DNA of 64,000 nucleotides from Saccharibacillus nicotianae (GTDB lineage: Bacteria; Bacillota; Bacilli; Paenibacillales; Paenibacillaceae): the NCBI RefSeq assembly GCF_042681745.1, contig NZ_JBHUGF010000010.1:62001-126000 (forward strand). Reading direction: 5' to 3'. The notes beneath the pieces were generated by a model. The model searched no databases. It saw only the letters and a program-made list of their open reading frames with translations, and had not been told where the DNA came from. Positions 7,295-15,090 of this stretch are shown piece after piece. The stretch's first letter is position 1. Every line of letters begins with the position of its first letter. The position numbers and the translations under genes are program-made.

Positions 7295-8932
7295 ATGGCA
7301 TTTGTAAACGAAATGTTTGTTGTACCTGCAATTGTGATTGTAGTCTTGATCGTACTTGGTATTACATTCTGGGCGAGGTACAAAACAGTTAGTACAGACG
7401 AAGCAATGGTGGTCACCGGTTCTTTTCTCGGTAGCCGTAATATTTCAGATGATGGAGCAGGGCGCAAAATTAAGATTGTACGCGGTGGCGGTGCATTTAT
7501 TTTACCTGTGTTTCAAAAGTCTGAATTTTTATCGTTGTTATCGCACAAACTGGATGTAACAACGCCCGAAGTCTACACTGAGCAAGGTGTACCTGTGCTC
7601 GCAGATGGAGTAGCTATTATCAAAATCGGTAGTTCAGTAGAAGATGTCGCCACAGCGGCAGAACAGTTTATGGGCAAGCCGATTCAAGCTTTACAAGCGG
7701 AAGCACAAGAAGTATTAGAAGGACATTTGCGTTCGATTATGGGTTCGATGACTGTAGAAGAAGTGTATCGTAATCGTGATCGATTTGCGCAAGAAGTACA
7801 AAGTGTTGCTGCTCGCGATCTCAAAAAGATGGGTCTACAAATCGTCTCCTTTACGATCAAAGATATACGGGATAAGCATGGATATCTTGAATCGCTAGGT
7901 AAACCTCGAATCGCCGCCGTCAAAAGAGATGCAGAAATCGCTGAAGCTGAAGCGGTTAGAGATTCTCGTGTTCAGAAAGCACTAGCAGAAGAAGCCGGAC
8001 AAAAAGCAGAGTTACTTAGAGATACTAATATAGCGGAAGCTTCTAAAGAAAAAGAATTAAAAGTAGCTTCGTTTAAAAAAGATCAGGATACAGCAAGAGC
8101 GGAAGCCGATCAGGCGTACCATATTCAAGAAGCCAAAGCCAAACAGATTATGATGGAAGAACAAATGAAAATCGAATTGGTTCGTAAAGAACGTGAGATT
8201 GATCTACAAGAACGAGAAATTACAGTACGTGAGAAATACTATGATGCAGAAGTGAAGAAAAAAGCCGAAGCGGATCGCTTCTCAGTTGAACAAGCAGCCG
8301 AAGCGGAAAAAGCTCGCAAAATGCGTCAAGCCGAAGCCCATCAATATTCGATCGAGACTGAAGCCAAAGCTTCTGCGGAACAACAACGTCTAGCCGGACA
8401 AGCGGAAGCTGATGCCGAACGTGCTAAAGGTACTGCCGAAGCCGAAGTGATTCGTTTGCGTGGTCTTGCTGAAGCTGAAGCGAAGCAAAAATTAGCCGAA
8501 GCATTTGAAAATTATGGACAAGCTGCAATACTTGATCTGGTTGCCAAAATGCTACCTGAATTAGCGGGTAAAATTGCAGAACCGATCAGTGCAATCGATA
8601 AATTAACCGTTGTTGATACAGGCAAAGGTGAAGGCGGAGGAGCAACCAGAGTCAGCAACTATGTAACAGAATTAATGGCAACCGCCCCAGAAATGCTTAG
8701 AAGTGTATCGGGACTGGATATTGAAGAATTAATTAAAGGATTTGCAGGTGGCAAATCACAGCAAGCTTCACATAACACTTCTAGCACTGATTCTGATATA
8801 GCTACTACCAAATATGCTCAACAGACAGCTCCTACTGAAGAGAGATTATCACTTTCAAGCCAGTCTCCAAATGATCAACAGGATACAACCACATCCACAG
8901 GAATCGGAATTTCCAGTGAACAAGAACGGTAA
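7295..8932 (+). CDS. floT: flotillin-like protein FloT
   Basis: SPFH/band 7 scaffold of functional membrane microdomains, 545 residues. Residues about 9-26 form the membrane-inserted N-terminal segment; the SPFH domain covers about 30-210; a long Glu/Ala-rich coiled coil with AEAEA-type repeats covers about 215-420; a hydrophobic patch and GxSGLDIEELIKGF-like region precede a Ser/Thr/Gln-rich tail (about the last 60 residues) with no recognised motif. The tail makes it longer than B. subtilis FloT (about 509). GGGGCGAGG lies before the ATG. It follows nfeD; such pairs affect sporulation, secretion and signalling kinase function. Confidence 0.94.
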   Translation: MAFVNEMFVVPAIVIVVLIVLGITFWARYKTVSTDEAMVVTGSFLGSRNISDDGAGRKIKIVRGGGAFILPVFQKSEFLSLLSHKLDVTTPEVYTEQGVPVLADGVAIIKIGSSVEDVATAAEQFMGKPIQALQAEAQEVLEGHLRSIMGSMTVEEVYRNRDRFAQEVQSVAARDLKKMGLQIVSFTIKDIRDKHGYLESLGKPRIAAVKRDAEIAEAEAVRDSRVQKALAEEAGQKAELLRDTNIAEASKEKELKVASFKKDQDTARAEADQAYHIQEAKAKQIMMEEQMKIELVRKEREIDLQEREITVREKYYDAEVKKKAEADRFSVEQAAEAEKARKMRQAEAHQYSIETEAKASAEQQRLAGQAEADAERAKGTAEAEVIRLRGLAEAEAKQKLAEAFENYGQAAILDLVAKMLPELAGKIAEPISAIDKLTVVDTGKGEGGGATRVSNYVTELMATAPEMLRSVSGLDIEELIKGFAGGKSQQASHNTSSTDSDIATTKYAQQTAPTEERLSLSSQSPNDQQDTTTSTGIGISSEQER

Positions 8933-8988
8933 TGGAAGAAACATATGTAATAATCATGCTATAAAGCAAACTCACTTTCAATGATGCA

Positions 8989-9035
8989 AAGACGACAAAT
9001 CCTTATTCATCAAGGATTTGTCGTCTTCTTTATAT
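8989..9035 (+). terminator. intrinsic terminator after floT
   Basis: AAGACGACAAATCCTT and its perfect complement AAGGATTTGTCGTCTT around a 7-nt loop, then CTTTAT. The long stem is strong although the T-run is short. Confidence 0.8.
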
Positions 9036-9122
9036 CCATAGCTAGCCAGTAGATTGTATTGACTAGAGGGGGAATTTTTGGTAACTTTACGGGATGAAGG
9101 TGATCGTAAAAGGGGTGCAAAT

Positions 9123-9989
9123 GTGAGCAGCCTACTTGTGGCTAAAGTGCTGAATAATAACGTTATTATCGCTGATCATCCTCAGTATGAAGAAGTTGTG
9201 GTGATTGGCAAAGGAATCGGCTTTAACCGTAAAGCGCGTGATGTGATTCCTTTAGATGTTGTCGAGAAGATGTTTATTTTAACCAATCAGCAAGAACAGG
9301 AACAATATAAGCAACTCGCGGTGCAGATCGACGAGCGTATTATCGAAGTTATTAACGAAATTATTTATTATATTAATTCGGAAAGTAAGACTCCACTGAA
9401 TGAACATATTCATATCGCTTTAACCGATCATATTGCATTTGCAATTAAACGTGCCGAGCAAGGAATGACGATTCAGAATCCTTTTCTGTATGAGACACGA
9501 GAAATGTATCCGTTAGAATATAAATTAGCTGCTCATGCGTTAGAGATTATTCATGACAAGCTAGGTGTAGCTTTAGAAGAAGATGAGATTGGTTTTGTGG
9601 CACTGCATATTTATAGTGCGCTCACCGATCAACATATCACAGCGATCAAAGCGGATTCTCGTCTAATTGCCGATATGGTCAAAGTGATCGAAGATAGTCT
9701 CAAAATCTCTATTACAGGCGATACGCTGGATTATTCTCGTTTGCTTACTCATTTACGATTTGCGATTGAACGTATACGTAGAGGTGAAAAAGTAGCAGCT
9801 ACTCATCGCTTAGAAGAAATGCTCAAAATGGAATATCCTGAAGTCTATTCGTTGTCATGGAAATTGACTAAGATGATGGAAAAGCGATTGCGCCGACCGG
9901 TCTACAAAGCTGAAGTAAGCTACCTGACCATGCATTTACAACGGTTTGTCGAGAAGCGTGAAGAGGAAGAAGAAAGTGCGCAAGAATAG
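9123..9989 (+). CDS. glcT: GlcT, BglG-family transcription antiterminator of ptsG
   Basis: RNA-binding antiterminator that opens transcription into ptsG when glucose is taken up; EIIGlc phosphorylates it to inactivate it when glucose is absent. The N-terminal ~60 residues (AKVLNNNVII, IGKGIGFN) are the CAT RNA-binding domain; two PTS regulation domains follow, with conserved histidines in EHIHIALTDHIAFAI, ALHIYSAL, THLRFAIERI and LTMHLQRF. The GTG at 9123 (AAGGGGTG upstream) yields 288 residues and an N-terminus that lines up with B. subtilis GlcT; a TTG at 9078 with GAGGGGG would add 15 residues and cannot be excluded. Its RNA target lies just downstream. Confidence 0.93.
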   Translation: MSSLLVAKVLNNNVIIADHPQYEEVVVIGKGIGFNRKARDVIPLDVVEKMFILTNQQEQEQYKQLAVQIDERIIEVINEIIYYINSESKTPLNEHIHIALTDHIAFAIKRAEQGMTIQNPFLYETREMYPLEYKLAAHALEIIHDKLGVALEEDEIGFVALHIYSALTDQHITAIKADSRLIADMVKVIEDSLKISITGDTLDYSRLLTHLRFAIERIRRGEKVAATHRLEEMLKMEYPEVYSLSWKLTKMMEKRLRRPVYKAEVSYLTMHLQRFVEKREEEEESAQE

Positions 9990-10025
9990 ATTCAAAATTG
10001 ATTTAACCTTTTTTATTGAAAAGGC

Positions 10026-10054
10026 TTGCAGATTTAAAAAGTGGGTGCTATAAT
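10026..10054 (+). promoter_or_regulatory. sigma-A promoter of ptsG
   Basis: TTGCAG (10026-10031), 17-nt spacer, TATAAT (10049-10054). Transcription would start about 30 nt before the antiterminator RNA target. Confidence 0.8.
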
Positions 10055-10090
10055 TCAGAACGTAATCAACAAATGAATAGCGGATTTTTA

Positions 10091-10119
10091 ACGTGTTACT
10101 GATTCGATCAGGCATGAGT
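10091..10119 (+). promoter_or_regulatory. RAT: GlcT RNA antiterminator target
   Basis: The segment containing ACTGATTCGATCAGGCATGA matches the imperfect hairpin bound by GlcT in the B. subtilis ptsG leader. Its 3' half, GGCATGAG (10111-10118), is also the 5' arm of the downstream terminator, so RAT and terminator are mutually exclusive. Confidence 0.85.
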
Positions 10120-10223
10120 TAACAAAGTATTTGATGTAAGGCTGTAAGCACACAGGGGTAGTCTATCCTTATGTACCGAGATCCTTATCCTATCAGATGC
10201 ATTGTTCGCTCGTGCCTTTTTTT
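10111..10223 (+). terminator. ptsG leader terminator overlapping the RAT
   Basis: GGCATGAG and AACAA (10111-10125) pair with TTGTT and CTCGTGCC (10203-10216) across a 2x2 mismatch, ending in seven T. Inside, GTATTTGAT (10127-10135) can pair with ATCAGATGC (10192-10200). The long upper part is unusual; the principle (glucose-induced read-through) is the known GlcT mechanism. Confidence 0.8.
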
Positions 10224-10292
10224 GTGGCTTTCCGCCTTAATTTGTTGAAGCAACTATATATTATTTATACTATTCGAGGGGAAGTGGCGGTA

Positions 10293-12350
10293 TTGTTTAG
10301 ACGTCTGTTTGGCGTTTTGCAAAAAGTAGGTAGAGCATTGATGCTTCCAGTAGCAATCTTGCCGGCAGCAGGTTTATTGCTTGGTTTTGGTAACATGCTT
10401 GTTAACCCTGACTTTTTGCAGTATATTCCTGCATTAAATGCACATTGGGTTCAAATTACAGCAACAGTAATGATGAACTCGGGACAAATTGTTTTTGATA
10501 ACTTATCCTTGCTCTTTGCCGTCGGGGTAGCCGTCGGTCTTGCTGGAGGAGAAGGGGTAGCCGGGCTCGCAGCCATTATCGGTTATCTAATCATGAACGT
10601 AACAATGGGTACAGTGATGGGCGTTACAGCCGATATGGTCGGTAAAGGCGACTTCTCAGTAGCTTCTGTACTTGGTATTCCTACCTTACAAACAGGCGTA
10701 TTCGGCGGTATTATCGTCGGTATTCTAGCTGCATCGATGTACAAACGTTTCTTCCGTATTGAATTGCCTTCATATCTTGGTTTCTTTGCAGGTAAACGTT
10801 TTGTACCGATCATGACAGCTATTACTTCTTTGATTTTAGGTTTAATAATGGTTCTTGTATGGCCTCCGATCCAAACATTCTTGAACACTGTTTCTCATAG
10901 TATGGTTGAATCGAATCCTACATTAACTGCATTTATTTTCGGTGTGATTGAACGTTCATTGATTCCTTTTGGTCTACATCATATCTTCTACTCACCATTC
11001 TGGTATGAGTTCGGAGAGTATGTAAACAAAGCAGGACAATATGTACGTGGTGACCAAAAAATCTTTATGGCGCAACTTCGTGATGGTGTTCCATTTACAG
11101 CAGGTACATTTATGACTGGTAAATTCCCGTTCATGATGTTCGGTCTTCCAGCTGCTGCACTTGCGATCTACCATGAATCTAAACCACAACACAAAAAATA
11201 CGTTGCAGGTATTATGGGTTCCGCAGCATTGACTTCTTTCTTAACAGGTATTACAGAACCTCTTGAGTTCTCATTCTTGTTCGTAGCACCAGTATTGTTC
11301 GGTATTCACGCAATCTTCGCTGGTCTTTCTTTCATGACTATGCAAATTCTAGGCGTTAAAATTGGTATGACATTCTCAGGTGGTCTGATTGACTTTATCT
11401 TGTTCGGCGTTATTCCTAACCGTACAGCATGGTGGGATGTTATCATCGTCGGTCTAATTCTGGCAGTCATCTACTACTTCGGATTCCGTTTTGCGATTCG
11501 CAAGTTCAACTTGAAAACACCAGGTCGCGAAGATACGCCTGCTGGTGATGATAGTGCAGTAAGCAGTGGTGGTAATAGCAAAGATGAATTGCCACATAAC
11601 ATTCTTGAAGCATTTGGTGGACAAGAAAATATTTCAAGTCTAGATGCTTGTATTACTCGTCTACGTATTCAAGTAAAAGAACCTAAAAATGTAAATAAAG
11701 ATCGTTTGAAATCTTTAGGCGCTTCCGGTGTCCTAGAAGTGGGTAATAATGTGCAGGCGATTTTCGGAACACGTTCTGATACGATCAAATCACAAATGCA
11801 AGATATTATTGCAGGACGTACTCCACGCCCAACACCAGTAACAGTAGATTCTGTTCCAGCAGAAGGAACAGCAGAGAATCAAGTGAACATTTTGGCAGAA
11901 GAAGTGATTGTAGCTCCTGCTGATGGTGAGTTGATGAATATTAGTGAAGTACCAGATCCTGTATTTTCACAAAAAATGACAGGTGATGGATTCGCTGTAT
12001 TGCCAACAAACGGAACGATTTGTTCACCGGTTAACGGTAAAGTATTTAACGTATTCCCTAGTAAACATGCGATCGGTATTATGTCTGAAGCCGGTAAAGA
12101 AATTCTTGTGCATGTAGGCGTAAATACAGTTAAATTGAAAGGCCAAGGCTTTACAGTATTGGTTGCAGAAGGCGATGATGTAATGGCTGGACAACCAATC
12201 CTTGAAGTGGATCTGGAGTATGTAAAAGCAAATGCACCATCGATCATTACTCCGATCATTTTCTCCAACTTACCAGAAGGTGCTACAGTAACGTTGCACA
12301 AAACAGGTAATGTAAAAACAGGAGAAGGCAATATCGTTACAATCAAGTAA
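10293..12350 (+). CDS. ptsG: glucose-specific PTS transporter EIICBA
   Basis: Imports glucose and phosphorylates it to glucose-6-phosphate. 685 residues with all three domains: EIIC membrane channel (about 1-400), EIIB (about 420-510) with phospho-Cys453 in DACITRLR, and EIIA (about 545-685) with His592 and phospho-His607 fifteen residues apart as in EIIA-Glc. An in-frame ATG at 10197 lies inside the leader terminator and is rejected; the TTG at 10293, ten bases after GAGGGGA, gives the standard N-terminus FRRLFGVLQKVGRALMLPVA. It follows glcT, and its leader carries the GlcT target. EIIB also phosphorylates GlcT. Confidence 0.96.
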   Translation: MFRRLFGVLQKVGRALMLPVAILPAAGLLLGFGNMLVNPDFLQYIPALNAHWVQITATVMMNSGQIVFDNLSLLFAVGVAVGLAGGEGVAGLAAIIGYLIMNVTMGTVMGVTADMVGKGDFSVASVLGIPTLQTGVFGGIIVGILAASMYKRFFRIELPSYLGFFAGKRFVPIMTAITSLILGLIMVLVWPPIQTFLNTVSHSMVESNPTLTAFIFGVIERSLIPFGLHHIFYSPFWYEFGEYVNKAGQYVRGDQKIFMAQLRDGVPFTAGTFMTGKFPFMMFGLPAAALAIYHESKPQHKKYVAGIMGSAALTSFLTGITEPLEFSFLFVAPVLFGIHAIFAGLSFMTMQILGVKIGMTFSGGLIDFILFGVIPNRTAWWDVIIVGLILAVIYYFGFRFAIRKFNLKTPGREDTPAGDDSAVSSGGNSKDELPHNILEAFGGQENISSLDACITRLRIQVKEPKNVNKDRLKSLGASGVLEVGNNVQAIFGTRSDTIKSQMQDIIAGRTPRPTPVTVDSVPAEGTAENQVNILAEEVIVAPADGELMNISEVPDPVFSQKMTGDGFAVLPTNGTICSPVNGKVFNVFPSKHAIGIMSEAGKEILVHVGVNTVKLKGQGFTVLVAEGDDVMAGQPILEVDLEYVKANAPSIITPIIFSNLPEGATVTLHKTGNVKTGEGNIVTIK

Positions 12351-12745
12351 TAGTATTCATTTCGACTTTTGCAATGAATCTCAAAAGAATATAAAATAAC
12401 AGACTATACGTACTTGTAAGTAGGAGTGCGATAAGATGTAGATGATGTTTGCGATAGCAAGCCTCTGTTCTTATCGCTTTCTGCTTACAAAATGCTTATA
12501 GTTTTGTTATTAAGCTGCATTGTAAGCAAGACTTAGAAAATATTTTATTTTTTCTAAAAACACCATGAATTTGCAGGATATTGCTGAATAATGTTAGCGA
12601 TTGCTGAAAAAAGTCGAAAATAATTGTTTTGAGACGTGCATCATGCTTTATAATGCTGTACAATATAAGGGATGATCTAGTTATTAGTTAGTTATGAATT
12701 ATTTTTACTATCCTACTATGATGAAGAAAGCGAGTGAATTTTATA
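12351..12745 (+). other. ptsG-ptsH intergenic region
   Basis: 395 nt. Besides the stem-loop at 12414-12490 it holds an AT-only hairpin TTAGAAAA/TTTTCTAA near 12535-12565 and, near 12649-12654, a TATAAT with a poorly spaced TTGTTT 19 nt upstream that may be the ptsHI promoter. No reading frame with a ribosome site was seen. Confidence 0.4.
12414..12490 (+). other. long stem-loop downstream of ptsG
   Basis: TTGTAAG, TAGGAG and GCGATAAGA (12414-12435) pair in order with TCTTATCGC, TTTCTG and CTTACAA (12468-12490), giving a stem of about 22 pairs with one bulge and a ~30-nt loop. No T-run follows, so it may be an mRNA 3'-end or processing structure rather than a simple terminator. Confidence 0.5.
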
Positions 12746-13021
12746 ATGGAAAAAACATTCAAAATCGTTGACGAAGATGGTATCCACGCACGCCCAGCAA
12801 CAGCATTGGTAACAGCTGCTAACAAATTTGCTTCTACAGAATCTTTTGCAGAAGCTAAAGGTAAAAAAGTAACTTTGAAATCAATCCTTGGAGTATTGTC
12901 TCTAGGTCTTGAGCAAGGTGACGTTATCGTTCTTTCTACACAAGGTGCAGAAGAAGATGCAGCATTGAAAGCTTTGACTGACGTTATGGTGAATGAAGGG
13001 CTAGGCGAAATCAATGGCTAA
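12746..13021 (+). CDS. ptsH: phosphocarrier protein HPr
   Basis: Small PTS phosphocarrier and CcpA co-effector, 91 residues. His14 in GIHARPAT receives the phosphate from enzyme I; Ser46 in KSILGVLSLG is the site phosphorylated by HPr kinase for catabolite repression, so cre-based control in this organism is expected. A GTG at 12734 would add four residues, but the ATG at 12746 gives the family's usual N-terminus. The ribosome site (GCGAGTG) is weak for such an abundant protein. The gene overlaps ptsI by eight bases. Confidence 0.95.
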   Translation: MEKTFKIVDEDGIHARPATALVTAANKFASTESFAEAKGKKVTLKSILGVLSLGLEQGDVIVLSTQGAEEDAALKALTDVMVNEGLGEING

Positions 13022-14726
13022 TATTTTGGGAATCGCGGCGTCTTCGGGCATCGCCATTGCCAAAGCATTCCGTCTAGAACATCCTGAATACGAGATTACC
13101 AAACGCTCGATTAGCGATACAGATGCGGAATTGGCTAAACTTGAGTCGGCTTTGGAAGTTTCCAAAACTGAACTTGAGGCGATCAAAGAACGTACGTTAC
13201 AAGAAATGGGCGCTAAAAAAGCAGAGATTTTCGAATCGCATTTGTTGATTCTGAATGATCCTGAATTGATTAGCCCTGTAAAAGATAAAATTTCTACAGA
13301 AATGGTGAATGCTGAGTTCGCACTGAATGAAGTTGCTGCTCAATTTGTAACCATGTTTGAAAATATGAAGAGCACTTATCTTCAAGAACGCGCTGCGGAT
13401 ATGAGAGATGTAAGCAAACGTGTATTGAATCACTTGATGGGTGTAAACTTCCAAAGTCCAGCAGAGATTCGTGAAGAAGTGGTTATCATTGCAGAAGATT
13501 TAACTCCTTCGGATACAGCTCAATTGGATCGTAATTTTGTTAAAGGCTTCACAACAAATATTGGCGGACGTACTTCTCACTCCGCAATTATGGCTCGCTC
13601 GCTAGAAATTCCAGCGGTAGTCGGTACTAAAGAAGTTATGGAAGTTATTCAAAATGGGGATATCGTTATCGTTGATGGTCTTGAAGGTAATGTTATTGTT
13701 AACCCTGATGAAGCAACTCTTGCTGAGTATCGTGCTAAAGGCGCAGCATATGAAGCTCAAGTTACCGAATGGCGCAAATTGCGTGATGAAGTAACTGTCT
13801 CCAAAGATGGTGTACATGTTGAATTGGCTGCTAATATTGGTACGCCAAACGATGTGGCTGGTGTATTGGATAATGGCGGCGAAGGCGTAGGTCTTTACCG
13901 TACAGAGTTCTTATACATGGGTCGCGATGAATTGCCTTCTGAAGATGTGCAATTTAACGCGTACAAAACTGTTTTGGAAAAAATGGCAGGTAAACCGGTT
14001 GTTGTTCGTACACTAGATATTGGTGGCGATAAAGAACTACCTTACCTTGTTCTTCCAAAAGAAATGAATCCATTCCTTGGATTCCGTGCGATTCGTCTTT
14101 GTCTAGATCGTCAAGACATTTTCCGTACTCAATTACGTGCATTGCTTAGAGCAAGTGTATATGGTGACCTACGTATTATGTTCCCGATGATCGCAACATT
14201 GATGGAATTCCGCGAAGCAAAAGCAGTATTGGTAGAAGAAAAAGAAAAACTGGTTGCTGAAGGTGTTGCTGTTTCTGACAATATCCAACTTGGCATCATG
14301 GTTGAAATTCCTTCTACAGCAGTACTTGCTGACCAATTTGCTAAAGAAGTGGACTTCTTCAGTATCGGTACGAACGATTTGATCCAATACACAATGGCAG
14401 CAGATCGTATGAACGAACGGGTATCTTACCTGTATCAACCATACAATCCTTCTATCTTGCGTTTGGTTAAAATGGTTATCGATGCAGCTCATAAAGAAGG
14501 TAAATGGACAGGCATGTGTGGTGAGATGGCTGGCGACGCGACAGCAATTCCATTGCTACTTGGTCTAGGTCTGGATGAGTTCAGTATGAGCGCAAGCTCT
14601 ATTCTTCCAGCACGTAGCCAACTAGCTAAATTGTCTAAAGCAGACATGCAAGAATTAGCTGCTAAAGCTTTGGATATGCAAACAGCAGAGCAAGTGGTTG
14701 AACTGGTACAAGCAATCCACGCTTAA
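13014..14726 (+). CDS. ptsI: PTS enzyme I (phosphoenolpyruvate-protein phosphotransferase)
   Basis: Starts the PTS phosphate relay from phosphoenolpyruvate to HPr. 570 residues. The N-terminal swivelling domain has the active His189 in GGRTSHSAIMARS; the C-terminal PEP-binding barrel has the catalytic Cys502 in GMCGEMAGD and the SIGTNDLIQY segment. The start ATG lies within the ptsH stop region (ATGGCTAA overlap), so the two genes are translationally coupled. Confidence 0.97.
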   Translation: MANILGIAASSGIAIAKAFRLEHPEYEITKRSISDTDAELAKLESALEVSKTELEAIKERTLQEMGAKKAEIFESHLLILNDPELISPVKDKISTEMVNAEFALNEVAAQFVTMFENMKSTYLQERAADMRDVSKRVLNHLMGVNFQSPAEIREEVVIIAEDLTPSDTAQLDRNFVKGFTTNIGGRTSHSAIMARSLEIPAVVGTKEVMEVIQNGDIVIVDGLEGNVIVNPDEATLAEYRAKGAAYEAQVTEWRKLRDEVTVSKDGVHVELAANIGTPNDVAGVLDNGGEGVGLYRTEFLYMGRDELPSEDVQFNAYKTVLEKMAGKPVVVRTLDIGGDKELPYLVLPKEMNPFLGFRAIRLCLDRQDIFRTQLRALLRASVYGDLRIMFPMIATLMEFREAKAVLVEEKEKLVAEGVAVSDNIQLGIMVEIPSTAVLADQFAKEVDFFSIGTNDLIQYTMAADRMNERVSYLYQPYNPSILRLVKMVIDAAHKEGKWTGMCGEMAGDATAIPLLLGLGLDEFSMSASSILPARSQLAKLSKADMQELAAKALDMQTAEQVVELVQAIHA

Positions 14727-14789
14727 TATTTTCTTCCGTTACGTGCTAGGCATCATAAGCACTAATAAGTTTTCCCAACATTTACTTTT

Positions 14790-14826
14790 AGCTGATTTCT
14801 CTTTATGGAGAAATCAGCTTTTTTTA
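14790..14826 (+). terminator. intrinsic terminator after ptsI
   Basis: AGCTGATTTCTC and GAGAAATCAGCT (12 bp) around a short loop, followed by seven T. Confidence 0.92.
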
Positions 14827-14935
14827 TGACTATAGAATAGATTTTATTGCTGTAGATTTATAGATATAGCATACGTTCTACTGTTGTAAAATGAGTTGAA
14901 GTTCTTTGAGAATAAAGAGGATGCAATAGATAGAT

Positions 14936-14978
14936 CAAAAAAAGACTCTGCTATCATCAGCAAAGTCTTTTTTTTTGA
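14936..14978 (-). terminator. bidirectional terminator, end of the gcv operon
   Basis: AAAAAAAGACT-C-TGCT and AGCA-A-AGTCTTTTTTT form a stem flanked by A- and T-runs, so it can stop transcripts from both sides. On the minus strand it lies 110 nt after gcvPB. Confidence 0.8.
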
Positions 14979-14998
14979 TTGAGATATTTGGCTATGCT

Positions 14999-15030
14999 CA
15001 TGTACATAAATCGAACTGAAAGTGTACATG
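14999..15030. repeat. inverted repeat CATGTACA / TGTACATG
   Basis: Perfect 8-base arms (14999-15006 and 15023-15030) separated by 16 nt, between the bidirectional terminator and gcvPB. No T-run; function unknown. The rest of the 14727-15090 gap holds only the two terminators. Confidence 0.4.
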
Positions 15031-15090
15031 GAAATGAAGAATATTTATAAGTTGATCATTTTAGCGTAAAATAAAAAATTTATTTAAGCT

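Noticed and set aside
10197..10292. Upstream ATG extending ptsG by 32 codons
   Set aside because: It lies inside the leader terminator (CTCGTGCC and T-run), has no ribosome site and gives a non-family N-terminus; TTG at 10293 fits.
11879..12346. 155-codon minus-strand frame inside ptsG
   Set aside because: Antisense shadow of the EIIA domain; no ribosome site or family match.
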